Assembly (NCBI RefSeq): GCF_002257585.1
Contig: NZ_CP022743.1
Location: 1,488,001-1,552,000, forward strand
Source: Mucilaginibacter xinganensis
GTDB taxonomy: Bacteria; Bacteroidota; Bacteroidia; Sphingobacteriales; Sphingobacteriaceae
Reading direction: 5' to 3'
DNA length: 64,000 bases
A program made the translations under genes and the position numbers. The notes below the pieces were generated by a model. That model saw only the letters and a program-made list of their open reading frames with translations, was not told the origin of the DNA and made no database searches. Positions 8,457 through 18,661 of the stretch are shown here, in pieces (position 1 is the stretch's first letter; the number at the start of each line of letters is the position of its first letter).

Positions 8457-8927
8457 ATGTCTCAACAGGAAACCATAGCAATGGTTAAAAAGATCTTCGA
8501 GGCCTACCTTGAAAATAAGAACCTTAGGAAAACCCCCGAGCGTTTTGCCATACTTGAGGAAATATACTCCCGGAGTGATCACTTCGATGTGGAATCGTTA
8601 TATATCCACATGAAAAATAAAAAGTATCGTGTTAGCCGTGCCACTGTTTACAACACGCTTGAGCTGCTGGTATCGTGCGACCTGGTTACCAAGCACCAGT
8701 TTGGTAAGAACATGGCGCAGTTTGAAAAATCATACGGGTATAAACAGCACGACCATATTATTTGTATAGACTGCGGTAAAGTGGTTGAGTTTTGCGATCC
8801 GCGAATTCAGCAAATCCAAAGCATGATGGGTACATTACTAAAGTTCGAGATAAAACACCACTCATTAAACCTGTATGGTAACTGCGAGAAACTGCGTGCA
8901 GGTTTTTGCGATAGAAAAGCCCAGTAA
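8457..8927 (+). CDS. fur: Fur family transcriptional regulator
   Basis: A 156-residue metal-sensing repressor. An N-terminal winged helix ([29 protein letters not shown], then [14 protein letters not shown] as recognition helix) is followed by a dimerisation domain with the metal site [18 protein letters not shown] and the second cysteine pair [10 protein letters not shown] for a structural zinc. The sequence cannot separate iron-sensing Fur from peroxide-sensing PerR; the HDHIICxDCGKV motif is common to both. It lies between rel and purA, each with its own promoter. The start is the only ATG near the -7 box. Confidence 0.88.
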   Translation: MSQQETIAMVKKIFEAYLENKNLRKTPERFAILEEIYSRSDHFDVESLYIHMKNKKYRVSRATVYNTLELLVSCDLVTKHQFGKNMAQFEKSYGYKQHDHIICIDCGKVVEFCDPRIQQIQSMMGTLLKFEIKHHSLNLYGNCEKLRAGFCDRKAQ

Positions 8928-8969
8928 AAAATGTTTTAAGATTTTATCATGATAATATACTTATGATGA

Positions 8970-8977
8970 TACCTTTG
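8970..8977 (+). promoter_or_regulatory. Promoter -7 box for purA
   Basis: TACCTTTG matches TAnnTTTG. It leaves an untranslated leader of roughly 55 nt before the ATG at 9037, longer than for most genes here. No known riboswitch fold was recognised in that leader. Confidence 0.6.
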
Positions 8978-9018
8978 CGGGGTCATTTATTTCGCTGAGC
9001 ATTTGACGATTATTATAA

Positions 9019-10314
<1,296 letters not shown>

Positions 10315-10343
10315 GCATAACCAGGTTTACTTAATAAATTACC

Positions 10344-10375
10344 AAAGGCCCCATCTAAAGGGGCCTTTTGATTTT
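10344..10375 (+). terminator. Rho-independent terminator after purA
   Basis: AAAGGCCCC pairs with GGGGCCTTT around a 7-nt loop, followed by TTTTGATTTTT. It ends purA transcription just before the pabB promoter. Confidence 0.85.
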
Positions 10376-10383
10376 TAGATAAC

Positions 10384-10391
10384 TATTTTTG
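10384..10391 (+). promoter_or_regulatory. Promoter -7 box for pabB, 4 nt before a GTG start
   Basis: TATTTTTG matches TAnnTTTG exactly. Its distance to the GTG codon at 10396 is only 4 nt, so the mRNA would begin at or next to the start codon. Confidence 0.6.
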
Positions 10392-10395
10392 TACA

Positions 10396-11658
10396 GTGAT
10401 TATACAAGTGGAAGATCCGCAAAAATTTAAAGCTAAAGCCCTGCAATGGGCATCAGCCTTTGATGTTTGCTGTTACCTCGATTCAAACAACTTTACCGAT
10501 CCTTACACCAAATTTGATGCGCTGATTGCCGCCGGTGTTAAGGCAGATATAACAGCCGGAACTGGTACCGCTTTTAATGAGCTGGAAGAATTTCGCGTTC
10601 GGCACCCGGGTTGGATGACCGGGTTTTTTAGCTATGACCTGAAGAACGAAATAGAGAACGTAACTTCCGGAAACCGTGACCAACTGCAATTTCCCGACCT
10701 GTATTTTTTTGTTCCGCAGTTTTTAATTGTTATTAGGGGCAGCCGGGTGGAGATCCACGCTGATGAACCGCAAGTAGTTTTTGACGCTATTGAGCAGCAG
10801 GGGCACCGTGCAAGCAATGGTATGCATGCAGTAAACATTCGGTCGCGCTTAAGTAAGAATGCTTATTTGGCAGCCATTGAAAAAATAAAAGATCATATTA
10901 ATCGCGGCGATATTTATGTGACCAATTTTTGCCAGGAATTTTTTGCTGAAAATGCAGCCATCGATCCGCTGGAGGTTTATCTGAAACTGAATGAAATATC
11001 ACCTAACCCATTTTCGGCTTTTTTTAAACTAAAGGATAAGTATGTGCTTTGTGCTACACCCGAGCGCTTCTTAGCCAGGCGCGGCAATAAACTAATCTCG
11101 CAGCCTATAAAAGGGACTGCCGGCCGGGGTGATACCTTAGCGGAGGACGAGCAGAATATTCAGGCATTAAGAAGCCATACGAAAGAGCTGCAGGAAAATG
11201 TAATGATAGTGGACCTGGTGCGTAATGACCTTACCCGGTCGGCCAAACCGGGGACGGTTAAGACAGAGGAATTATATGGGATCTATAGCTTCAGGCAAGT
11301 TCATCAAATGATCTCGACGGTGGTTTGTGAGCTGGAAGAAGGAATAAACTCCGTGCAGGCGATTAAAAATACCTTCCCTATGGGCAGCATGACAGGCGCC
11401 CCTAAGATAAGCGCCATGCAGCTAATGGAAACCTATGAGCAAAGCAGGAGGGGTGTTTACTCCGGTGCAATAGGCTATTTTGCCCCTGATGGAGATTTTG
11501 ATTTCAATGTGGTAATCCGTACGCTGTTATATAATGCTGAAAACAAATACCTGTCATTCCATGCAGGCAGCGCAATAACATACCACGCTGATGCAGCTAG
11601 AGAATACGAGGAATGCTTACTTAAAGCACAGGCGATACGGGAAGCTCTGGGTCAATAA
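10396..11658 (+). CDS. pabB: Aminodeoxychorismate synthase component I
   Basis: A 420-residue chorismate-binding enzyme that aminates chorismate to 4-amino-4-deoxychorismate for folate. The C-terminal catalytic domain shows HINRGDIYVTNFCQ, PIKGTAGRG, VDLVRNDLTR, HQMISTV, FPMGSMTGAPK and a final GSAITYHADA. The lysine in PIKGT is the one that separates PabB from anthranilate synthase TrpE, which has a different residue there. The start is GTG at 10396 (a further GTG lies at 10408). The amidotransferase subunit PabA is not nearby. A class IV aminotransferase that could be PabC lies 26 kb away. The end overlaps the convergent DUF2071 gene by 38 bp. Confidence 0.88.
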   Translation: MIIQVEDPQKFKAKALQWASAFDVCCYLDSNNFTDPYTKFDALIAAGVKADITAGTGTAFNELEEFRVRHPGWMTGFFSYDLKNEIENVTSGNRDQLQFPDLYFFVPQFLIVIRGSRVEIHADEPQVVFDAIEQQGHRASNGMHAVNIRSRLSKNAYLAAIEKIKDHINRGDIYVTNFCQEFFAENAAIDPLEVYLKLNEISPNPFSAFFKLKDKYVLCATPERFLARRGNKLISQPIKGTAGRGDTLAEDEQNIQALRSHTKELQENVMIVDLVRNDLTRSAKPGTVKTEELYGIYSFRQVHQMISTVVCELEEGINSVQAIKNTFPMGSMTGAPKISAMQLMETYEQSRRGVYSGAIGYFAPDGDFDFNVVIRTLLYNAENKYLSFHAGSAITYHADAAREYEECLLKAQAIREALGQ

Positions 11659-12376
11659 CCAGTTTCTCACCAATCCGCACGCTGATATCAGACCCTTTGG
11701 CAAAGAAAGCGGAATGAGGTTTTTGACTTAAAAAAGGAACAAATTCTTTTCCGTAAAGGGTGGCTATATCGGCATCAAAGACATAATCTTTAACCTTAGC
11801 AATTTGCCAGGAAACATGTTCTACCTGGTATTGCATGGTTTTGGTATCGGTTAACTTATTGTATCCCCAGTAATGTTCAAAAATAAATTCCTCCGGGCTG
11901 TTGGGCGGGATGCTTGTATAGGCATTGCTAACGGTGGCACCAAGCTTGTTCCATTTACCCTTCCATTTCCACTCGTATAAAAAGTTAGTGTGGTTATCAG
12001 GAGCATTAGTTTTTGAATGACGCATCAGCATAGCGCGGTAATGTTCCTTATATAAATTGTTGGCGATAAATGCGATTATGCTTTTGGGCACAATTTCGCT
12101 AACAAAAACGGCGCCCCGCTTCCATTTTTCGCCATCAAAGTGTTTTACATAAAAGCGCAGGTTAACCTCTTCAAAATTCACATGAAATGGCCATTTTACC
12201 CCCAATACCCTGGTTTGGTTAAACATAAAGCCAACTATACTTACCAAAGCTTTTCCCTGCCATAAGTCAAGTACGGTTGCAGGCGGAAGATAAGGTATGA
12301 GAATTTCCGGATCAACTTCGTAATTCAGCATCAGCAGATCGTTCCATTGTGCCTCCAGGAATTTGTGTTTGCCCAT
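11621..12376 (-). CDS. DUF2071 (YqjF-type) protein
   Basis: A 251-residue cytoplasmic protein of the DUF2071 family. Seen: WNDLLMLNYEVDPEILIPYLP near the start, VSIVGFMF, the VNLRFYVKHFDG strand, RGAVFVSEIVPK and a YGKEFVPFLSQKP segment toward the end. The fold is related to acetoacetate decarboxylase-like barrels; no enzymatic function has been shown and none is claimed. Its end runs 38 bp into the convergent pabB end, so the two transcripts overlap. Confidence 0.85.
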   Translation of the reverse strand: MGKHKFLEAQWNDLLMLNYEVDPEILIPYLPPATVLDLWQGKALVSIVGFMFNQTRVLGVKWPFHVNFEEVNLRFYVKHFDGEKWKRGAVFVSEIVPKSIIAFIANNLYKEHYRAMLMRHSKTNAPDNHTNFLYEWKWKGKWNKLGATVSNAYTSIPPNSPEEFIFEHYWGYNKLTDTKTMQYQVEHVSWQIAKVKDYVFDADIATLYGKEFVPFLSQKPHSAFFAKGSDISVRIGEKLVIDPELPVSPVL

Positions 12377-12414
12377 AATAAAGAAATCCCGCCGGAGCGG
12401 GATATATTTAAGTT

Positions 12415-13212
12415 TTAGTGCTTGTAATATTTCATTGCTTCGGGTATCCGGTTCTGGATATCTGCAATACGGGTTGCATCGGCAGGGTGGGTGCTTAACA
12501 GTTCGGGCGGTGCACCGCCTTTATTTTGGGCTGCCATAACCTGCCAGAACGCGATAGCGGCATGCGGATCATAGCCGGCCAATGCCATAAACGTAAGGCC
12601 TAACCTGTCGGCCTCTGATTCCTGGCTGCGTGAATATTTTAATAATACCAAATTACCACCAACGCCGTATAGCTGGTTAATAATGGTTTGCGTAGCGCTG
12701 CTGCTGGTTGATGACGCTGCACCAACAGCGCCGCCTATACCCTGAACTGCCATTTGTTGTGAAACTCTTTCGGCAGAATGTCGGGCTATAGCATGGCCAA
12801 TTTCGTGCCCCATAACTGTTGCCAGCATAGCATCAGTTTTGGCAAGTGGCATAATGCCGCTGTAAACGGCAACTTTGCCGCCTGGCATACACCAGGCATT
12901 TACCTCGTTGCTTTTTATTAGGTTAAATTCCCATTTAAAGTTATACTGATCACTAAAACCATTTGCTTTTAAATATCCTTCAATAGCGGCTGCAAGCTGT
13001 GCGCCAACTCTTTTTACGCGCTGTGCGTCAGTGCCGGAACTTACAACAACAGTTTTTGGGTCAGAAAGCAGCTGGCTGTAACTTTGCGCTGCCGACTGGT
13101 TAATCTGCGTATCGTCTACCAATGACAGTTGTTTACGGCCGGTTAAAGGAACGGTAGAACAGGAGTAAATGGTAACCAGGGATACGGTAAGCAGGGAAAA
13201 GATTTTTTTCAT
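12415..13212 (-). CDS. M48 family metallopeptidase, lipoprotein
   Basis: A 265-residue zinc protease of the M48 family (LoiP/BepA-like). The signal peptide ends in a lipobox with Cys18 (TIYSCSTVPLTGR), so it should be anchored in a membrane facing the periplasm. The zinc motif is HEIGHAIARHSAER (catalytic Glu between the two His) and the third ligand is the Glu in ESEADRLGLTF. Members help clear or assemble outer-membrane proteins. It overlaps plsY upstream by 4 bp (same strand), so the pair is translated from one mRNA, although the functions look unrelated. Confidence 0.9.
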   Translation of the reverse strand: MKKIFSLLTVSLVTIYSCSTVPLTGRKQLSLVDDTQINQSAAQSYSQLLSDPKTVVVSSGTDAQRVKRVGAQLAAAIEGYLKANGFSDQYNFKWEFNLIKSNEVNAWCMPGGKVAVYSGIMPLAKTDAMLATVMGHEIGHAIARHSAERVSQQMAVQGIGGAVGAASSTSSSATQTIINQLYGVGGNLVLLKYSRSQESEADRLGLTFMALAGYDPHAAIAFWQVMAAQNKGGAPPELLSTHPADATRIADIQNRIPEAMKYYKH

Positions 13213-13859
13213 GTTGCGGTTTTTTTCTTGAATAAATTTATTCTCGACTCTTTACCTTTTAATAACCTTTCAATATTTTTTTGGTGCGTAACCAGTATCA
13301 ATAAACAGATCAGCATTCCAAAAATAACTACAAGGTTATTGGTGTACTTGTTGTAAAAAAAAGTTACACCAATAAGGTAAGTAAAGCCTGCAGTAATTGA
13401 ACTTAGCGATACGTACCTGGTAATTAACAGAACAATGATGAATACGGATACGCACAGTAAAGCTGCATTGAGGTTAACAGCTAAAACCATTCCAAACAGT
13501 GTTGCAATTCCTTTGCCGCCCCTAAAACCTGCAAATACAGGGAACAAATGGCCCATAACAGCGGCTATACCTAAAGCCAACTGGTAACTGATGTAATTTG
13601 AATGCAGGCCGCCGGTGGTTGAAACACCGATGAAATAGGCAAGGTTAGTAGCAGTCCAGCCTTTTAGAATATCAATTAACATAACTGGTATCCCCGCTTT
13701 TTTGCCCAATACCCTGAATGTATTGGTAGCCCCCGCGTTGCCGCTGCCATATTCCCTTACGTCGACGCCGTAAAATGCCTGGCCAATCCAAACCGCAGTG
13801 GGGATTGAGCCGCAGAAATAAGCCAAAATAAGCGCTGAAATTGAGTAGGCAGTTATCAT
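13209..13859 (-). CDS. plsY: Glycerol-3-phosphate acyltransferase PlsY
   Basis: A 216-residue inner-membrane enzyme that transfers the acyl group of acyl-phosphate to glycerol 3-phosphate, starting phospholipid synthesis. Family motifs: YFCGSIPTAVWIG near residue 15, REYGSGNAGATNTFRVLG (the GSGNxGATN signature), GHLFPVFAGFRGGKGIATLFG. Five to six membrane helices. It ends in a lysine-rich tail. On the minus strand a TAATATTG box (one mismatch to TAnnTTTG) lies about 8 nt before the ATG. Overlaps the M48 protease gene by 4 bp. Confidence 0.95.
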   Translation of the reverse strand: MITAYSISALILAYFCGSIPTAVWIGQAFYGVDVREYGSGNAGATNTFRVLGKKAGIPVMLIDILKGWTATNLAYFIGVSTTGGLHSNYISYQLALGIAAVMGHLFPVFAGFRGGKGIATLFGMVLAVNLNAALLCVSVFIIVLLITRYVSLSSITAGFTYLIGVTFFYNKYTNNLVVIFGMLICLLILVTHQKNIERLLKGKESRINLFKKKTAT

Positions 13860-14002
13860 TTCACCGCAATATTAATAAATTAAGTCCGAAAGTCGGGAAC
13901 GTCCGGAAGTCCAAAAGAAAATACAATCCGTTATTGTTTTTTAGCATATTTTTCTAAGCCAATGGGTTGTTCAACTAATCTCTGATCACCAGCCTTTAAC
14001 CG

Positions 14003-14848
14003 CTAACTTATCGCCTTTAAGCTCAAATCTAAGCTTTTTACTGAATGTGTTAAAGCACCTACTGAGATATAATCAACCCCGCAGGCTGCATAATCCCTGA
14101 TGTTGTCGATAGTTATACCGCCTGATGCTTCCGTGATAAACCTTCCGTTAATGATCTTAACTGCTTCACGCAAATCATCAAAATTAAAGTTATCCAGCAA
14201 TATACGGTTTATGCCCCCTGTTTGCAAAACTTGTTGCAGTTCTTCCAGGTTTCTTACTTCAATTTCAATTGCAAGCTTTTTGTTTTGATCTTTAAGATAC
14301 TGGTGTGTATTTTCTATTGACTGCCTTATTCCGCCTGAATAGTCGACATGGTTGTCTTTGATTAATATCATATCATAAAGGCCAAAACGATGGTTTACGC
14401 CGCCGCCTATCCTCACTGCCCATTTTTCGAGATAGCGCATGCCGGGCGTTGTTTTGCGGGTGTCCAGAACTTTTGTATTTGTACCTTGCAGTATGTCAAC
14501 TATCTCGCGGGTTTTTGTAGCAATTCCACTCATCCGCTGCATGCAATTTAGTACAAGGCGTTCTGCCTTTAAAATATTTTGTGCATCACCCTCAACCTCA
14601 AAAGCAATATCCTTTGGTTTTACTTTCGCACCGTCGTTCAAAAAGGTGGTTACCTTAAGTGAGGAATCAACCATACGAAATATTTCCAAAGCAAGTTCAA
14701 TCCCGGCTAAAATGCCTTCGTCTTTTACTAAAAGTTTTGCTTTGCCTTTTGTGCCGGCAGGAATTGTCGCCAGTGATGTGTGGTCACCATCGCCTACATC
14801 TTCGGTAAGTGAATTTAAAATAAATTGATCAACGAGTTGTTTGTCCAA
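14003..14848 (-). CDS. nadC: Nicotinate-nucleotide pyrophosphorylase (carboxylating), TTG start
   Basis: A 281-residue enzyme turning quinolinate and PRPP into nicotinate mononucleotide in NAD synthesis. Seen: LTEDVGDGDHTSLATI at the start, LNCMQRMSGIATKT, LDTRKTTPGMRYLEKWAVRIGGGVNHR (substrate-binding Arg/Lys cluster), LIKDNH, IEIEVRNLEEL, and ITEASGGITIDNIRDYAACGVDYISVG. The start codon is TTG at 14848: an in-frame TAG lies two codons upstream, and no ATG occurs before the conserved N-terminal helix. A TACTTTTG -7 box at 14871..14878 on this strand supports that start. Confidence 0.93.
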   Translation of the reverse strand: MDKQLVDQFILNSLTEDVGDGDHTSLATIPAGTKGKAKLLVKDEGILAGIELALEIFRMVDSSLKVTTFLNDGAKVKPKDIAFEVEGDAQNILKAERLVLNCMQRMSGIATKTREIVDILQGTNTKVLDTRKTTPGMRYLEKWAVRIGGGVNHRFGLYDMILIKDNHVDYSGGIRQSIENTHQYLKDQNKKLAIEIEVRNLEELQQVLQTGGINRILLDNFNFDDLREAVKIINGRFITEASGGITIDNIRDYAACGVDYISVGALTHSVKSLDLSLKAIS

Positions 14849-14870
14849 AACCTATTCTGTTTTTTGAACC

Positions 14871-14878
14871 CAAAAGTA
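14871..14878 (-). promoter_or_regulatory. Promoter -7 box for nadC
   Basis: TACTTTTG on the minus strand, an exact TAnnTTTG match, about 22 nt before the TTG start codon. Confidence 0.6.
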
Positions 14879-14882
14879 ATAA

Positions 14883-14962
14883 TAGTTCATGGTTCGTGGT
14901 TCATGATTCCCGGAAAAAGTTGACAGGAACTTCAATGATTGATGGTTCATAGTTCATGAAAA
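14883..14962. repeat. Short repeats of GGTTCATGG / AGTTCATGA words
   Basis: The gap upstream of nadC carries runs such as AGTTCATGGTTCGTGGTTCATGATT and, 40 bp on, TGATGGTTCATAGTTCATGA. The same wording occurs near 45073 (ATGAACCATAAACTATGAAC, reverse sense). Low-complexity intergenic repeat; no gene found here. Confidence 0.55.
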
Positions 14963-15063
14963 AAATGAATGTATAGCAAAGTTTATAAACGATAGCCCAA
15001 TGGTGTTTTGGTAAATTTGGGAAAAAATAACTAGCCGGGTTGTTTTTTACTATACACTAAAAC

Positions 15064-15459
15064 CTATTTCACCTTCTCTGTCTCAATCCGCAATTCTATC
15101 AGTGACATATTTCCACCGGTATCTTTTAAAGTATAAGTTATACGGAAAGGTCCTTTTGGGGTGTTAGCTATAAGTACCCCAAACAGGTAATTAGGATTTG
15201 AATTTACTTTGTGCAGCATTTTGACTGACACAGGTTTATTCTGACTGAAAAATTTATCCAATATGAGGGTCGCCTGGACTTTAGAATAGATGTTTTCCTC
15301 ATTCTCCATGGTTATCTGGACGTTTGGCGCAAATATTTTTGACAGTTCCTGGATGTTTCCCTGACGAATCAGCTCGGCAACCTTGTCAATAGGATCAATA
15401 ACCGGGGGCGCAGGTAGCAGATAAAAAATAATGAAGAATGGAAGGTACAGTAGCTTCAT
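15064..15459 (-). CDS. DUF4783 family secreted protein
   Basis: A 131-residue protein with an N-terminal hydrophobic export signal (LLYLPFFIIFYLLPAPPV). The mature part fits DUF4783, an NTF2-like small fold found in Bacteroidota: IDKVAELIRQGNIQELSKIFAPNVQITMEN, a KVQATLILDKFFSQNKP helix region and the final IELRIETEK strand. No catalytic residues are recognised and function is unknown. Stands alone, between nadC and gpmI. Confidence 0.78.
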   Translation of the reverse strand: MKLLYLPFFIIFYLLPAPPVIDPIDKVAELIRQGNIQELSKIFAPNVQITMENEENIYSKVQATLILDKFFSQNKPVSVKMLHKVNSNPNYLFGVLIANTPKGPFRITYTLKDTGGNMSLIELRIETEKVK

Positions 15460-15638
15460 AATAACTAACAGACAATTGATGGAAATGAACGTTACAAAAA
15501 CTTAACAGTTAGCCGTTGATTTTGTTAGCTTAGTTGATTGATTTTTTTGGGCGGATATTAACTGTACCGGCGAATAACGGCATTAGTCACTTAATTAACT
15601 TAATCAACATTTAATTTATAACTTAACAACGTTGCCTT

Positions 15639-15646
15639 TATATTTG
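15639..15646 (+). promoter_or_regulatory. Promoter -7 box for gpmI, 4 nt before a GTG start
   Basis: TATATTTG, an exact TAnnTTTG match, followed by CATT and the GTG start codon at 15651. Transcription would start at about the start codon itself. Confidence 0.62.
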
Positions 15647-15650
15647 CATT

Positions 15651-17174
15651 GTGGAAAGACAAAAAAAAATTGCATTAATTATTCTTGACGGCTGGGGATA
15701 TGGCCGTAATGATGCATCGAACGCTATAGTTGCAGCCAATACGCCATTTTTTGATTCGATGTTAAAACAGTATCCAAATTCTAAACTGGAAGCTTCAGGT
15801 ACCGCCGTTGGTTTGCCTTCGGGGCAAATGGGCAACTCAGAAGTGGGGCACATGAATTTGGGCGCTGGCCGGGTTGTTTACCAGGAACTGGGCCGCATCC
15901 ATAAGGCTGTGGAAGATAATGAGTTTCCTGCCAATGCTGTATTAAAAGAGGCATTTGAATATGCTAAGGCAAATAATAAAGATGTACATTTTATCGGGCT
16001 GGTATCCGACGGCGGCGTACACTCACACATTAGGCATTTAAAAGGTTTATGTGATGCCGCTGCTGCTTTTGCGCTTGAAAATGTATTTATCCATGCTTTT
16101 TTAGATGGCCGCGATACGGACCCAAAATCGGGTGCGGGCTTTATAACCGATCTGGAAGATCATATTAAAAATACCAGCGCAAAAATTGCTTCTGCAATTG
16201 GCAGGTATTATGCCATGGACAGGGACAACCGCTGGGAACGCGTTAAACTGGCTTATGACCTTATGGTTAACGGTACCGGCACAGCTTCAAACGATGTTGT
16301 GCAATCCATAAAAGAATCATACCTGCAGGATGTTACAGATGAGTTTATTAAACCTATAGTAAAGGTTGATGGCAACGGGAATCCGCTGGCGGTTATTAAA
16401 GAAGGTGATGTGGTAATTTGCTTCAATTTCAGAACCGACAGGGGGCGCGAAATTACGGTTGCGCTAACGCAAAAGGCTTTCCCTGAATATAATATGCATC
16501 CGTTAAACCTGGACTATATTACTATGGTGCCTTATGATGAAACCTTTAAAAATGTAAAGGTTGTGTTTAATAAGGAGGATTTAACAAAAACACTTGGCGA
16601 GGTTTTACAGGATGCCGGGAAAAACCAGATTCGCATTGCCGAAACGGAGAAATATCCGCACGTTACCTTCTTCTTTTCAGGAGGCAGGGAAAAAGAATTT
16701 ATTAATGAGAAACGTTTATTAGTCCCGTCGCCTAAAGTTGCAACTTACGACCTGCAGCCCGAGATGAGCGCCGCCGGAATCCGCGATGCGATTATTCCGG
16801 AGCTTAAAAGCGGCTGGCCTGATTTTATTGTTTTAAACTTTGCCAATACCGATATGGTTGGGCATACCGGCGTATTTAGCGCAGTGGTTAAAGCTGCTGA
16901 AACAGCTGATGCCTGCACCAGAGACGTTGTGGAAGCCGGGCTTGCCAACGGCTATTCGTTTATTATAATTGCTGACCACGGCAATGCCGATTACATGATA
17001 AACGATGACGGATCGCCAAATACGGCACATACCACTAACCTGGTTCCGTGCATTGTTATTGATGATGATGTTAAGCAGGTTAAGGATGGTAAATTAGGTG
17101 ATATTGCGCCAACTATATTGAAAATGATGGGTGTTGCAATTCCGGAACAAATGGGCGGGAATGTATTGGTGTAA
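15651..17174 (+). CDS. gpmI: 2,3-bisphosphoglycerate-independent phosphoglycerate mutase, GTG start
   Basis: A 507-residue Mn-dependent glycolytic enzyme interconverting 3- and 2-phosphoglycerate. Alkaline-phosphatase-like fold: LIILDGWGYG near the start supplies the metal Asp; the phosphorylated serine is Ser63 in GQMGNSEVGHMNLGAGR; LVSDGGVHSHIRH and FLDGRDTDPKSG follow; NFANTDMVGHTG and IIADHGNADYM complete the metal sites. The start must be the GTG at 15651, since no ATG lies between the promoter box and the conserved DGWG motif. The downstream lipoprotein gene overlaps it by 14 bp. Confidence 0.96.
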   Translation: MERQKKIALIILDGWGYGRNDASNAIVAANTPFFDSMLKQYPNSKLEASGTAVGLPSGQMGNSEVGHMNLGAGRVVYQELGRIHKAVEDNEFPANAVLKEAFEYAKANNKDVHFIGLVSDGGVHSHIRHLKGLCDAAAAFALENVFIHAFLDGRDTDPKSGAGFITDLEDHIKNTSAKIASAIGRYYAMDRDNRWERVKLAYDLMVNGTGTASNDVVQSIKESYLQDVTDEFIKPIVKVDGNGNPLAVIKEGDVVICFNFRTDRGREITVALTQKAFPEYNMHPLNLDYITMVPYDETFKNVKVVFNKEDLTKTLGEVLQDAGKNQIRIAETEKYPHVTFFFSGGREKEFINEKRLLVPSPKVATYDLQPEMSAAGIRDAIIPELKSGWPDFIVLNFANTDMVGHTGVFSAVVKAAETADACTRDVVEAGLANGYSFIIIADHGNADYMINDDGSPNTAHTTNLVPCIVIDDDVKQVKDGKLGDIAPTILKMMGVAIPEQMGGNVLV

Positions 17175-17715
17175 ATTAAAACAATTTACAATTATTGCTA
17201 TATGCGCAGTTATAATGGCTTGCGGTTTGGGCTGCAAGCCGGAAATAAAGGAAACCGGCGCAGCGTTAAAATATTTTGATATCAAAGGATATTTTAACGC
17301 TGACACTGTCCGGCTAAATAAGCTGAATAAGCCGGTAATTAAAACGGTAACACATAACGGTGTTACCGAAACCCAAAAAGTAAAAATAGACAACTGGGGA
17401 CGTGAGCTGGACCTGTTTGCTGCTGCTGATATAAATCGCCCCGCCTGGAAAAATAGCTACACGGTGGCGACCGGCGACAGTTTGATACTATACAAGGCCA
17501 AAGAGGACGACCTTAAAGTACGAGAGATTATTATTAAAAGTGAAAGCGGCAAAGTGAAGTGGATAGTGATCTACACGCGTACCAAAAATATTCTATACCA
17601 AACTACCGAAAAATTAAGCTATTATCCTGACTCACTTTATTTAATTGAAAAAGACCAGCGTGTTAGGCTGATGGGCCGGAACAGGTATATGATAAAGGGT
17701 GTAATTGAGCGCTAA
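17161..17715 (+). CDS. Hypothetical lipoprotein downstream of gpmI
   Basis: The frame is open from 17131, but the ATG at 17161, which overlaps the gpmI end by 14 bp, gives a clean export signal: KLKQFTIIAICAVIMACGLGC with cysteines that suit a lipobox (at VIMAC or GLGC). The mature part of about 165 residues is polar and rich in beta strands, with a NADTVRLNKLNKPVIKTV stretch and the ending LMGRNRYMIKGVIER. I do not recognise a family. It is very likely co-transcribed with gpmI. The function is unknown. Confidence 0.7.
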   Translation: MYWCKLKQFTIIAICAVIMACGLGCKPEIKETGAALKYFDIKGYFNADTVRLNKLNKPVIKTVTHNGVTETQKVKIDNWGRELDLFAAADINRPAWKNSYTVATGDSLILYKAKEDDLKVREIIIKSESGKVKWIVIYTRTKNILYQTTEKLSYYPDSLYLIEKDQRVRLMGRNRYMIKGVIER

Positions 17716-17722
17716 GCAGATT

Positions 17723-18355
17723 CTATTTATGCGCAAATGCCTCGTCAAGCTTTTGCTTTGAAAGATCAATAAGGGTGGAGATATCTGTTCTGCCGGGGTT
17801 ATCTGTTAAAACTTTTTCCAAATCAGCTATAGATGCTTTTAACGAATTTATAGCCCTGGGTTTATCATATGATCGGCCCGTGGCCTGCATTTTAAATATA
17901 CCGTACTCACGGTAGGCAATCCCTCTAACCTGGTAATATTTGTTTTTGGTATCGTCCGGATCAATGGCTATGGCTTTTGTGAGATCAAATATTGACCCCA
18001 ACAGATATTTTTCTTTATCGGCGGCAGACAGTGCGTTGTCTTTGCCCATGTAGCCTTTTGCCCTGGCCCTGTAGTAATACGCTGTTGCGTCGGTAGGGTT
18101 AATGGCTATCTCTTTGGTGTAAGCAGCTATTGATTTTTTATAATTTTCGCTGTGGTAATAGGAATAACCCAGCATTAGCAAGGCGGTAGAGTTGGTTGAA
18201 TCAATAAGGCAGGCTTTTTCAAGCTGTGCTACCGCTGCTTTAAAGTCTCCATTCATTAAAGCCTGCTGACCCAACTTCACGTATGAGTTTTGGGCAGACG
18301 AGTTTTCAAAAGAAGAAATTATCAGGAAAGATATTATTACCGAAATCTTCATCAA
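17723..18355 (-). CDS. Tetratricopeptide repeat protein, secreted
   Basis: A 210-residue protein with an N-terminal signal (ISVIISFLIISSFENSSAQ) and several TPR units: YVKLGQQALMNGDFKAAVAQLEKA, ALLMLGYSYYHSENYKKSIAAYTKEI, ATAYYYRARAKGYMG and a longer last unit with LTKAIAIDPDDTKNKYYQVRGIAYRE. TPRs are protein-docking helices; the partner is unknown. Probably periplasmic. It ends 7 bp from the end of the convergent lipoprotein gene. Confidence 0.83.
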   Translation of the reverse strand: MMKISVIISFLIISSFENSSAQNSYVKLGQQALMNGDFKAAVAQLEKACLIDSTNSTALLMLGYSYYHSENYKKSIAAYTKEIAINPTDATAYYYRARAKGYMGKDNALSAADKEKYLLGSIFDLTKAIAIDPDDTKNKYYQVRGIAYREYGIFKMQATGRSYDKPRAINSLKASIADLEKVLTDNPGRTDISTLIDLSKQKLDEAFAHK

Positions 18356-18661
18356 TGGATACTAATGTTTTACCAACAGTATAATAAGTAACTTATATAA
18401 TAAGAAAATATTATGCCAACCGGCTTTTTTTTGTCCGGCTATTTTAAATAATTTATCAAACAGGATGCGATGATATGACTTTTTTTCATCTTTATCAAGG
18501 TTTTATGTTTTTTTGTTCAAAACCCTGATAATTTATAATTTACATATAATCAATGCGTTATGTGGTAACTGTAATTGTTGCTGATTATTATCCTATCTTG
18601 GCACATGTCTTGAAACATAGTATTTACCCGGGCATAATTAGTATTTGCCCTGTTCAATAAT
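18356..18661. other. AT-rich gap between the TPR gene and the lon promoter
   Basis: About 300 bases without a credible gene, RNA or repeat; it holds the divergent upstream regions of the TPR gene and lon. Confidence 0.6.
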
